A stretch of DNA of 64,000 nucleotides. Source: Alphaproteobacteria bacterium (lineage in GTDB: Bacteria; Pseudomonadota; Alphaproteobacteria; Rhodobacterales; Rhodobacteraceae). A program made the translations under genes and the position numbers. Shown piece by piece: positions 7,558-15,528 of this stretch. The stretch is taken from assembly GCA_030425925.1 (NCBI GenBank), contig JAUHZO010000003.1, forward strand, positions 186,001 to 250,000. The letters are read 5' to 3'. Each line of letters begins with the position of its first letter. The stretch's first letter is position 1. The notes beneath the pieces were generated by a model. It saw only the letters and a program-made list of their open reading frames with translations, was not told the origin of the DNA and did not search any database.

Positions 7558-8622
7558 ATGTTCAAAGGTCTCATCAAAGCGTCGCTGACCGCGGCCCTTC
7601 TGGCAGGCAACGCAATGGCCGTTGCCGCGCAGGATTTCACCATCCGCGCCACCGCCAACTCGAACGAGAACGACGAGGACTATGACGGTCTGGTCGTCTT
7701 CAAGAACCATGTCGAGGCCGCCTCGAACGGTGCCATCGCCGTCGAGATGTTCATCGGCACGCAGCTCTGCGCCAATGGCACCGAATGCATGCAGGGCGTG
7801 GCCGACGGCACGATCGACGTCTATGTCTCGACCTCGGGCGGCACCGCGGGCCTGTTCCCCTTTGTCCAGGTGCTGGACCTGCCCTACCTGATGGCGGATG
7901 ACCGCGTGGCCGAAGGCGCGCTGGCGAACGGGTCGCAATTCATCACGACCATGCAGCAGATGGTGGCTGACACCTCGGGCGGCGCGATCCGTCTGATGAC
8001 CGTCGGCAATACCGGCGGCTGGCGCAACTTTGCCAACACCCAGCGCCGCGTTCAGGGCCCGGGCGATCTGGCCGGCCTCAAGATCCGCACCGTGGTGGCC
8101 GACCTGCCGCAGGAACTGGTCAAGGCGCTGGGCGCGTCGCCGACCCCGATCAGCTGGCCGGAACTCTTCACCTCGCTGCAGACCGGCGTTGTCGAGGGCT
8201 CCAAGAACGGCATCACCGACATCATGAACATGAAGTTCCCCGAAGCGGGCCTGCAATACGTCACGCTGGACGGCCACGCCTACATGGGCGCGCTGTGGTT
8301 CATGAACAACGACAAGTTCATGTCGATGTCGCCGGAGCTGCGCCGCGTGGTGGTGGATGGCTTCTACCAGCTGCAGCAGGCCACCTTTGCCTCGCCCAAG
8401 CGCAAGTCGATCCAGGCCTACGAGGACTTCGTGGCCGGTGGCGGCGATCTCTACGTGCCGACCCCTGACGAAAAGGCCGCCTTCAAGGAGGCCGCGGCCC
8501 CGGTTTATGACTGGTTCAAGGCCAATATCGAAGGGGGCGAGCAGATCTTCGACGCGCTGACCGCCACGGTGGCCGAGGTCGAGGCCGACATCGCGGCCGT
8601 CTACGAAGGCGATCTGAACTGA
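7558..8622 (+). CDS. TRAP transporter periplasmic substrate-binding protein (DctP)
   Basis: A 354-residue DctP-family protein with an N-terminal signal peptide (about residues 1-24, ending AMAVAAQ). The family core GLKIRTVVADLPQELVKALGASPTPISW contains the Arg that usually contacts a ligand carboxylate or other anion, followed by WPELFTSLQTGVVEGSKNGI. A Cys pair (GTQLCANGTEC) may form a disulfide. GGGAGAAGA precedes the ATG. It follows dctQM in the operon, as usual for a periplasmic receptor. Confidence 0.92.
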   Translation: MFKGLIKASLTAALLAGNAMAVAAQDFTIRATANSNENDEDYDGLVVFKNHVEAASNGAIAVEMFIGTQLCANGTECMQGVADGTIDVYVSTSGGTAGLFPFVQVLDLPYLMADDRVAEGALANGSQFITTMQQMVADTSGGAIRLMTVGNTGGWRNFANTQRRVQGPGDLAGLKIRTVVADLPQELVKALGASPTPISWPELFTSLQTGVVEGSKNGITDIMNMKFPEAGLQYVTLDGHAYMGALWFMNNDKFMSMSPELRRVVVDGFYQLQQATFASPKRKSIQAYEDFVAGGGDLYVPTPDEKAAFKEAAAPVYDWFKANIEGGEQIFDALTATVAEVEADIAAVYEGDLN

Positions 8623-8629
8623 TCCCTTG

Positions 8630-8655
8630 CGGAGCGCGCCCCACGGCGCGCTCCG
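8630..8655 (+). terminator. Strong GC hairpin after dctP (attenuator or mRNA stabiliser)
   Basis: An 11-bp perfect stem, CGGAGCGCGCC with GGCGCGCTCCG, and a CCAC loop directly after the dctP stop. There is no T tract, and a second CGCGCC stem follows, so partial read-through and protection of the dctP message is more likely than full termination. Confidence 0.5.
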
Positions 8656-8704
8656 TCCGCTTTCCCGGCGCGCCGCCGTGGCGCGCCCGGCAAGAGGACA
8701 TCCC

Positions 8705-10984
8705 ATGCCAGCCACGCCGCCACCCTTTGCCTGGTCGACCCCTGCGCCCTGGACCCCGCAAGAGGTCCAGCGGCTGAAAATCCCCTCGCAGCTGGACAGC
8801 CACCACGATCTGTCCGTTCCGCTGGGCGGGATCGGCGCGGGCGGCATCACGCGCGGGGTGTCCGGCGGCTTTACCCGCTGGACGCTCAAGGCCGGCGCGG
8901 TCACCTATCGCGACTGGCCTGTGAACGGGTTCGCCCTGTGGCAGGCCGGGCACGGGGCCCGCGCGCTGCGCCCGGACACGGATCCGGGCAGCCTGCCCTG
9001 GCGCTTTGACCCGGCAGGCCGGCATGCCGCGCTTTTTCCCAAGGCCTGGCACAGCTACGAGGACGGCGCGCTGCGCCTGGTGATCGAGCAGCTCTCGCCG
9101 ATCGCCCCGGGACTGGAGGCGGACTGCGATCTGCCCGCAGGCCTGTTCCGCGCCCATCTGGAAAACACCGGGCAAACGCCGACGGACGCGTCCGTGATGC
9201 TGAGCTTTGCCAATCTTGTCGGCTGGTTCGCCGGGTTCAACGGGATCGGCGTGCCCGGCGGCATCGCCGGGCAACGCAACCGCACCGTCCTGACGGACAG
9301 CCTGCATGGCGTGGTGATGGAACAGGACCTCGCCGGCCCGCCCGACGAAGGCCAGGGCCAGATGCTGATCGGCGTGGCCCCGGCCCCCGGGCTCGACATC
9401 ACCACCTGCCCCGCCTTCGACCCGCGCCGCGAGGCCGGGGCCTTCTGGGACGGGTTTGACCGCGATGGCCGGGTGGCCGCACCGGGCCCCGACTGGGTGA
9501 CCGGCGGCGGGTTCTCTGAATTTCCCGCGGCCCAGCCCGGCGCCGCCGTGGCGGCCCGCGTGACGCTGGACCCGGGCGAGACGCGCTGCATCGACTTCGC
9601 CCTGGTCTGGGATCTGCCGGTGATCCGCTTTGGCCAGAGCCGCCGCCATTTCCGCCACTACACCGCGCGGTGGGGCCGCTCGGGCAGCAATGCCCAGGTG
9701 ATTGCCACCCATGCCTTGTCGCACGTCGATCGCTGGTCAGAGACGATCGACACCTGGCACGCCGATCTGGCAGAAAGCCTCGATCTGCCGCCCGAGGCCA
9801 CGGCGCTGGTGGTGAACGCGCTGTATTTCCTGACCGACGGGCTTGCCGTCTGGACCGATGCCGGGCATTTCGGGCTGATCGAATGCCCGGACTACCCGCT
9901 CTACAACACGCTGGATCTGTGGGTCTATGCCGCGCCGGCAATCAGCCAGACCTTTCCCGAACTGGCCCGCGCCGTGACCCGCGCCTACGGGGCCGAGATC
10001 GCCCGCGACGACGCCGAGCCGCGGATGCACCTGCGCTCTGACCGGCGGTTTGCGCGCCAGCGCGCGGGGATGGCACCGCACGATCTGGGCGCGCCCAATG
10101 CCGACCCGTTTCACCGGGCCAACGACTATGTCTATCAGGACAGCGCGCTGTGGAAGGACCTCAACGCGATGTTCGTGCTTTGCGCCTGGCGCGACGTGCG
10201 GAACAGCCCGTCCCTTGCCGCCGGGATCAACGGACCGGTGCAAGAGGCCATGACGGCGCTTGCCGCGTTCGACCGCGATGGCGACGGGCTGATCGAAAAT
10301 GACGGCTTTCCCGACCAGACCTTTGACAACATCCCCATGACCGGGGCCAGCGCCTATTGTGGCGGGCTGTGGCTGGCGGCGTTGCGGGCCGCCGCCGCGA
10401 TGGCCGAGGCGGCGGGGGATGACCTGCACGCCCGTCGCTGGCGCGAGACCGGCGCACGGGGCGAAGCGGCCTTTGAGGAAACGCTCTGGACCGGCACGTG
10501 TTTCCGCGTCGACACCGGCGGGCGGTTTTCCGACGCAGTCTTTGCCGAACAGCTGTTCGGTCCGGCCAGCGCCCGGATGCTGGGGCTGGGCGATTGCGTG
10601 GACCCGCAAAAGGCGCGCACCGCGCTGCGTCATGTCTGGCAGAAGAACTTTGTCGAAACCGGGGGCCGCGGCGTCATGGCCGTCACCTCGCCGCGCCATG
10701 ACAGCTCGCTTTATGCCCCCAAGGGCGAAGAGGGGCTGCAATGGGACGAGATCCTGATCGGCTTCAACGCCTCCTTTGCCGCGGCGCTGCGGGCCTATGG
10801 GCTGGAAGACGAATGCCGCATCCTGATGCGTGCTCTGGCAGACGAGCTGGGCCCGAAACGCGGGCTGCACTTTCGCCTGCCCGCAGCGCTTGTCCCCGAC
10901 AGGCCGGAATACCGCGCACAGATGAACCTGCGGCCTTTGGCGCTGTGGATGCTCGTCGAGGCGCGGGCCGTATCCGAGACGTGA
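8705..10984 (+). CDS. GH116 glycoside hydrolase (GBA2-like beta-glucosidase/glucosylceramidase family)
   Basis: A 759-residue protein with both GH116 domains. The N-terminal beta-sandwich carries VPLGGIGAGGITRG (38-51); the (alpha/alpha)6 barrel carries GLIECPDYPLYNTLDLWVYA, in which Glu393 aligns with the family nucleophile, and GFPDQTFDN, in which Asp537 is the likely acid/base, followed by ASAYCGGLWLAAL. No signal peptide is seen, so it is probably cytoplasmic. The ATG at 8705 follows AAGAGGA. Characterised members are retaining beta-glycosidases. Its place after TRAP and monooxygenase genes suggests it frees the monosaccharide from an imported glycoside; the substrate is unknown. Confidence 0.85.
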   Translation: MPATPPPFAWSTPAPWTPQEVQRLKIPSQLDSHHDLSVPLGGIGAGGITRGVSGGFTRWTLKAGAVTYRDWPVNGFALWQAGHGARALRPDTDPGSLPWRFDPAGRHAALFPKAWHSYEDGALRLVIEQLSPIAPGLEADCDLPAGLFRAHLENTGQTPTDASVMLSFANLVGWFAGFNGIGVPGGIAGQRNRTVLTDSLHGVVMEQDLAGPPDEGQGQMLIGVAPAPGLDITTCPAFDPRREAGAFWDGFDRDGRVAAPGPDWVTGGGFSEFPAAQPGAAVAARVTLDPGETRCIDFALVWDLPVIRFGQSRRHFRHYTARWGRSGSNAQVIATHALSHVDRWSETIDTWHADLAESLDLPPEATALVVNALYFLTDGLAVWTDAGHFGLIECPDYPLYNTLDLWVYAAPAISQTFPELARAVTRAYGAEIARDDAEPRMHLRSDRRFARQRAGMAPHDLGAPNADPFHRANDYVYQDSALWKDLNAMFVLCAWRDVRNSPSLAAGINGPVQEAMTALAAFDRDGDGLIENDGFPDQTFDNIPMTGASAYCGGLWLAALRAAAAMAEAAGDDLHARRWRETGARGEAAFEETLWTGTCFRVDTGGRFSDAVFAEQLFGPASARMLGLGDCVDPQKARTALRHVWQKNFVETGGRGVMAVTSPRHDSSLYAPKGEEGLQWDEILIGFNASFAAALRAYGLEDECRILMRALADELGPKRGLHFRLPAALVPDRPEYRAQMNLRPLALWMLVEARAVSET

Positions 10985-11084
10985 ACAATCGCACCCGTTC
11001 CCGGGTCATTGTTCGCGCATTCAGATAAAAACCCGCGCAAATGCACTTGATGCCACGGCTGCGCCATCCCCCGGCGCAGCGCAC

Positions 11085-11471
11085 TCAGTACAGGCGTTTC
11101 GCCGCATCGTTGTCGTGGTGGCCTGCACGTCTTCAAGGGATTGTGACGGATTGTCGACCACGGACTTGACCCATTGCGCCAGCGTCGGCACGCCGTCCAG
11201 CGCGGGCCACTTCTCGGGCTGCCACAGGCCGGACCGGATCAGGCTCTTGCTGCAATGCATGAACACCTGTTCGACCTCGACCACCATGACCAGATCCGGC
11301 AGGCGCCCGTTCACCGCGTGGCGCGCGCGCAGGTCTTCATCAGCCGCAATCCGGCCGCGCCGTGGCGTTCAGGCGGTCATGATCCTTCAGGGTGGCATTG
11401 CCCGACCATTCGGGAATGATGGCGCGCAACTGGTCAAGCGTGGTGATTTCGTTCTGCAAGGCGATGGGCAT
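11085..11471 (-). pseudogene. Decayed PPOX-type flavoprotein (pyridoxamine 5'-phosphate oxidase family)
   Basis: Pieces of one family are recognisable in different frames. From ATG 11471 the frame gives ITTLDQLRAIIP, then RLNATAR, then a stop. A shifted frame gives AADEDLRARHAVNGR, LPDLVMVVEVEQVF and MHCSKSLIRSGLW, typical of the PPOX C-terminal half. The tail DNDAAKRLY-stop is in the remaining frame. About 85 central residues (the flavin-binding core) are missing, there is a 4-base duplication (CGGC) near 11355, and one base is lost near 11118. The length, 387 bases, is well under the usual 600 or so. The product cannot be functional. Confidence 0.8.
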
Positions 11472-11616
11472 GCAATGGCCTCCTGCGGCAAGCTCTGGCG
11501 TCAGACTGACCCTGGGTCAGCTTGCTAGACATGCGGTGTTCCGGCCACCGGGACAACGCGGGCCGGTTGACCTTTGCCAGGCAATCGGGTTCCTGAGATG
11601 AACCTTGGAGGACACC
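11472..11616. promoter_or_regulatory. Intergenic region with perfect 15-bp palindrome
   Basis: The gap between the PPOX pseudogene and the FabH-like gene contains CTGACCCTGGGTCAG at 11506-11520, a perfect 7-1-7 palindrome and a typical shape for a dimeric repressor site. It is placed to control the FabH-like gene, the now dead PPOX gene, or both. No regulator gene lies beside it. Confidence 0.45.
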
Positions 11617-12735
11617 ATGTATCAGCCAGCCATCACCGGGCACGGGGTGTTCACACCCCGACAGACCATCACCAATGACGAGCTGGTGGTGGCATTCAAC
11701 GCCTATGCCGAGCGCTGGAACGACGCCCATGCCGAGGCCATCGCCAAAGGAGAGGCCGAGGCGATGGGCATGTCCAGTGCCGCGTTCATCCTGTCGGCCA
11801 GCGGGATCGAGAACCGCTATGTGATGGACAAGTCGGGGGTGCTGGATCCGGACCGGATGTATCCCAGCCTGCGCCCGCGCAGCGATGACGAGCCGGGCAT
11901 CATGGCCGAAATGGCGCTGGATGCCGCCGGCAAGGCGCTGGCGATGGCCGGACGCGACGGGGCCGAGATCGACCTGGTGATCTGCGCCGCCTCGAACCAC
12001 GAACGTGCCTACCCGGCGATTGCCATCGAGATCCAGAAGCTGCTGGGCGCGGGCGGTTTCGGGTTCGACATGAACGTCGCCTGTTCCTCGGCCACCTTCG
12101 GCATCCAGGCGGCGGCGGACATGGTACGCTCGGGCTCTGTACGCCGCGCGCTGGTGGTCAACCCCGAGATCTGCTCGGGCCACCTGGAATGGCGCGACCG
12201 CGACTGCCATTTCATCTTTGGCGACGTGGCCACGGCTGTGGTGATCGAACGCGCCGACGAGGCGCAGGGCGCGCGGTTCGACATCCACGGCACCCGCTGC
12301 GCGACGGAGTTCTCCAACAACATCCGCAACAACAACGGCTTCCTGCGCCGCACCCGCGACCAGATGGAAGACCGGCGCGACATGCAGTTCATGCAGAACG
12401 GCCGCAAGGTGTTCAAGGAAGTTCTGCCCATGGTCTCGGCCCATATCCTGGGGCACCTGGCAGACGAAGGCTGGACGGCGGATCAGCTCAGGCGGCTCTG
12501 GCTGCACCAGGCCAACAAGACGATGAACGATTTCATCGGCAAGAAGGTGCTGGGGCGCGAGCCTGCCCCGGAAGAGCAGCCCAACATCCTGCAGGACTAT
12601 GCCAACACGTCCTCGGCCGGCTCGATCATCGCGTTCTCGAAGCATTCCGGCGATCTCGCCCCGGGGGATCGGGGCGTGATCTGTTCCTTTGGCGCGGGCT
12701 ATTCGGTGGGCTCGGTGCTGGTGGCGCGGGCCTGA
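11617..12735 (+). CDS. Stand-alone beta-ketoacyl-ACP synthase III (FabH-like, PA3286 type)
   Basis: A 372-residue thiolase-fold condensing enzyme. The catalytic triad is intact: Cys in DMNVACSSATFGIQ, His in WLHQANKTMN and Asn in YANTSSAGSI. The C-terminal GDRGVICSFGAGYSVGSVL is family-typical. The start at 11617 (MYQPAITGHGVFTP) follows GGAGG; a TTG at 11605 is possible but lacks an RBS. It is longer than housekeeping FabH (about 320) and resembles the Pseudomonas PA3286 type, which condenses medium-chain acyl-CoA with malonyl-ACP. It stands alone, so it may shunt beta-oxidation intermediates into fatty acid synthesis. Confidence 0.88.
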   Translation: MYQPAITGHGVFTPRQTITNDELVVAFNAYAERWNDAHAEAIAKGEAEAMGMSSAAFILSASGIENRYVMDKSGVLDPDRMYPSLRPRSDDEPGIMAEMALDAAGKALAMAGRDGAEIDLVICAASNHERAYPAIAIEIQKLLGAGGFGFDMNVACSSATFGIQAAADMVRSGSVRRALVVNPEICSGHLEWRDRDCHFIFGDVATAVVIERADEAQGARFDIHGTRCATEFSNNIRNNNGFLRRTRDQMEDRRDMQFMQNGRKVFKEVLPMVSAHILGHLADEGWTADQLRRLWLHQANKTMNDFIGKKVLGREPAPEEQPNILQDYANTSSAGSIIAFSKHSGDLAPGDRGVICSFGAGYSVGSVLVARA

Positions 12736-12751
12736 TCCACGCGCGGGCCAC

Positions 12752-12772
12752 GGGCGCGCCGGAGGCGCGCCC
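12752..12772. terminator. Bidirectional hairpin between convergent genes
   Basis: Perfect 9-bp stem GGGCGCGCC with GGCGCGCCC and a GGA loop, between the plus-strand FabH-like gene and the minus-strand isomerase gene. No T run, so efficiency is uncertain. Confidence 0.5.
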
Positions 12773-12780
12773 GGCCGGGC

Positions 12781-13704
12781 TCAGCCCAGCGCGGCATTCA
12801 CCGCAGCGGCAAAGGCCTTGGCATCGTCCAGCGTCCGGGCTTCGGCATGGGCCAGGAAGTTCGTCTTGATCTCGATCACCACGCGGGTGCCCTGACGCAG
12901 TCCGAGCCGCCCCGCCAGCGCGTCGAAATCGACCCGGCCATAACCCTTGGGCGCGTGCATGTCGCCCATGCCAAAGAAATGCTGTTCGTTGCGGCTTCCC
13001 GTCGGGAAACTGGCGGGCAGGCCGGTGCTGTCGGAAAAGTGGATATGCCCGATCCAGGGCCCAAGCGCCTCGCAGGCCTCGATCATGTCGAACCCCCACA
13101 GCCCCGCGCCCTGCTGCGCATGGCTGATGTCCAGGCAGGCCATCACCGCATCATGCGCCAGCCGGTCAAGCTGCGCGGCCAGAAGACGCGGGTCCAGCGA
13201 ATAGGACGTCTCTTGCCCCGCGATCACGCGCGGATTGGGAGAGATGTTCTCGTAGGCGATCTGCACGCCCAGTTCCGCCGCGCGGTCAGCTACGGGGCCA
13301 AGCTGGTCCAGCTCGAACTGGTACAACGCGGCCTGACGATCGACCCAGGCCAGCGGCGGCACGCGGCCGGGATGGATCACGACGACCCGCGCGCCGATCT
13401 CGGCCGCAAGCTCCATCGAGACGCGGGCCGCGCGCGCCATGATGTCGGCATGGGCTTCGTCCATCAGGTTGATGGCGATGGGGGCGTGCAAGGAATAGGC
13501 CAGATCGCGACGCGCGGTGATCTCGCGCAGCGCGGCCACGCGGTCGGGGATCAGGCGGCAATCCACCACGGCGTCCAGCCCCACGGCGGTGATCTCGGCA
13601 CCGGTGCAGCCGATCTCCTGCATATGCGCCAGACGGGCGTCGAGACGGCTCAGATCGCCATCGGCCATGCCGGTGTTGAAACCGGTCGAGATGATATGGG
13701 TCAT
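12781..13704 (-). CDS. TIM-barrel sugar isomerase/epimerase family protein (copy 2)
   Basis: A 307-residue AP-endonuclease-2/xylose-isomerase-like TIM barrel. Metal-site motifs include SLHAPIAINLMD, VVVIHPGR, ACLDISHAQ, IGHIHFSD and VVIEIKTN. The start ATG overlaps the upstream isomerase stop (ATGA). It is clearly paralogous to that upstream protein: both have HAPxAINLMD, VxHxGRV and RAALxxxxxDQL at matching positions. It is the last gene of the long minus-strand transport run. Activity (sugar or sugar-phosphate isomerase/epimerase) cannot be narrowed. Confidence 0.8.
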   Translation of the reverse strand: MTHIISTGFNTGMADGDLSRLDARLAHMQEIGCTGAEITAVGLDAVVDCRLIPDRVAALREITARRDLAYSLHAPIAINLMDEAHADIMARAARVSMELAAEIGARVVVIHPGRVPPLAWVDRQAALYQFELDQLGPVADRAAELGVQIAYENISPNPRVIAGQETSYSLDPRLLAAQLDRLAHDAVMACLDISHAQQGAGLWGFDMIEACEALGPWIGHIHFSDSTGLPASFPTGSRNEQHFFGMGDMHAPKGYGRVDFDALAGRLGLRQGTRVVIEIKTNFLAHAEARTLDDAKAFAAAVNAALG

Positions 13705-14645
13705 GCCTCTTCCTTCCACGGATTGACCAGCGGCGCGCCGTCAAGATGTGCCGCGATGTTGCGGGCTGCCTGCAGCACGCCCTCGGCATGGATGTTGTAG
13801 CGGCCGTTCAGCTCGATCATGCCGAAGGTGCCCTGCCGGAACCGCGTCCGCGGCAGCAGATCGGCCCAGGGGATCGACCCCCAGAACATCGGCGCGTGCA
13901 GGTCGCCCTGCCCCATGGCAACCTCGTCCCCGCTGTCGCCGATGCCGGTTCCGCCGGGGGGACGGCCGAAATTGTCATGCAGGTGCAGGTGCCAGACATG
14001 CGGAGACAGCGCCTCGCAGGCCGCCACGAATTCGAACCCCAGCGTCGGTGCCGACAGCCAGGCATGGCCAAAGTCGAGACAGGCCCAAACGCGCGGATGA
14101 TCCACCTCGGCCAGTTGCGCCGCCAGCGCAAAGGGATCGGCGCCATAGGGCACGCTGCCGGCATTGGCGGGCGAGGCGATCATGTTCTCGACCGCCAGGT
14201 TGACATCTGCCGCCTCTGCCAGATCGCCCAGCCGGCGCAACTGGTCGCGCTCCTCGGCCAGAAGCGCCGCGCGCTGGACCACCCATTCCTGCGCCTGCAC
14301 CCTGCCCGAATGCACCACCATCGAGGCGCAGCCGGTGATCCGGCAGAACTCGACCGAGGCCTCGGCCACGGCCAGGTGCATCTCGCGCCGGGGGCGGTCC
14401 ATCAGGTTGATGGCATGGGGCGCGTGCAGCACCGGGGCCATGCCGTGGCGTTCGATCATCGCTGCCACGCGACGCACGGCCGGCATGTTCAGCTGACCGC
14501 CGACGATGATGTCCAGCCGCCTTGCGCTGATCTCGACATGGGAACAGCCGATCTCGGCCCAGCGGGCCATCAGCCGGTCGGCCCCGTCCAGATCGCCCGG
14601 GGCCACGGATGTCAGGTTCAGGCCGCAGCCCGCGATGGTTGCCAT
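13701..14645 (-). CDS. TIM-barrel sugar isomerase/epimerase family protein (copy 1)
   Basis: A 314-residue TIM barrel starting MATIAGCGLNLTSVAPGDLD, with VLHAPHAINLMD, MVVHSGRV, ACLDFGHAW, WHLHLHDN and MIELNGRYN at the usual metal-ligand strands of the AP-endonuclease-2 fold. It begins one base after the ABC permease stop and overlaps the downstream paralogue by ATGA, so the pair is translationally coupled to the transporter. Probably it processes an imported sugar or sugar-like compound. Confidence 0.8.
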   Translation of the reverse strand: MATIAGCGLNLTSVAPGDLDGADRLMARWAEIGCSHVEISARRLDIIVGGQLNMPAVRRVAAMIERHGMAPVLHAPHAINLMDRPRREMHLAVAEASVEFCRITGCASMVVHSGRVQAQEWVVQRAALLAEERDQLRRLGDLAEAADVNLAVENMIASPANAGSVPYGADPFALAAQLAEVDHPRVWACLDFGHAWLSAPTLGFEFVAACEALSPHVWHLHLHDNFGRPPGGTGIGDSGDEVAMGQGDLHAPMFWGSIPWADLLPRTRFRQGTFGMIELNGRYNIHAEGVLQAARNIAAHLDGAPLVNPWKEEA

Positions 14646-14646
14646 G

Positions 14647-15528
14647 TCAGTCCTCCAGAGATGGATCCAGCTTGCCGCGCAGCCAGTCGCCAAGGATCGA
14701 CATGCTGAGCGTGATGAAAAAGATCGTCATGCCCGGCACCACCGCCAGCCACCACGCGTTGATCAGGTAATCGCGGCCCTCGCCCAGCATCTGACCCAGC
14801 GAAGTCATGGGCGGGCGAATGCCCAGCCCCAGGAAGGACAGGGATGTTTCAAAAAGGATTGTTGACGGGAAATTCACCGTCAGCTGCACCAGCAACGGCC
14901 CCGCAATATTGGGCAGGATGTGGCGCAGGTAGATCCAGCGTGGCCGCGCGCCCAGTCCGCGCACCGCCAGCGCATAGCCCTGTTCGCGGGCCGAAAGCAC
15001 CAGGCCTCGGGTGATGCGGGCATAGGTCTCCCAGCCGTAAAGCGCCATGATGGCGATGAAGATCACCATGGAATTGCCCAGGAAGGCCAGCACGGCCAGC
15101 GCGATGATGAACCACGGCATGGCCGCCTGGAAATCCACCAGCCCCATGATCACCTCGTCCCAGAGCCGCCCCTTGTGCGCCGCCAGAAAGCCCAGCGCGA
15201 TGCCCAGCACCGCGCCCAGACAGGTGCCCAGAAGCGCCAGCAGCATCGAGGTCTGCGTGCCCACCAGCAGGCGCGAGAACAGGTCGCGCCCCAGCGTGTC
15301 GGTGCCCGCCGGGTGCAGCCAGGTGCTGCCCGCCAGCGGCACCGGCGGCGCCATGCGGTTCAGCAGGTCGATATAGTCGAAGGCGAAGGGCTGCAGGAGC
15401 TTGGCAAACACCATCACGAACAGCATGCAGGCCATGAACCCGCCCGCCAGCATCACCGTGACCGGCGTGCCCGAAAGCCAGCGGATCAGGCCGATGCGGC
15501 GGCCCTGGACCAGATCTGCCGCGCTCAT
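14647..15528 (-). CDS. Peptide-type ABC transporter permease (DppC-like), system A
   Basis: A 293-residue inner-membrane permease with an N-terminal helix (about 24-45) and a BPD_transp_1 domain. The cytoplasmic coupling motif EQGYALAVRGLGARPRWIYLRHILPN is the EAA loop that contacts the ATPases. DTLGRDLFSRLLVG and TSLSFLGLGI are typical DppC segments. The start overlaps the DppB stop (ATGA). It pairs with the next-listed DppB-like permease and uses the two ATPases and receptor upstream. Confidence 0.93.
   Translation of the reverse strand: MSAADLVQGRRIGLIRWLSGTPVTVMLAGGFMACMLFVMVFAKLLQPFAFDYIDLLNRMAPPVPLAGSTWLHPAGTDTLGRDLFSRLLVGTQTSMLLALLGTCLGAVLGIALGFLAAHKGRLWDEVIMGLVDFQAAMPWFIIALAVLAFLGNSMVIFIAIMALYGWETYARITRGLVLSAREQGYALAVRGLGARPRWIYLRHILPNIAGPLLVQLTVNFPSTILFETSLSFLGLGIRPPMTSLGQMLGEGRDYLINAWWLAVVPGMTIFFITLSMSILGDWLRGKLDPSLED

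Noticed and set aside
5563-8904. 1113-codon minus-strand frame opposite the TRAP genes
   Set aside because: Long open frame caused by GC-rich third positions; His/Gln/Arg-rich composition and no domains.
11085-11314. A 97-residue small protein gene
   Set aside because: It is the C-terminal half of the PPOX pseudogene; its last 25 or so residues are out-of-frame sequence.
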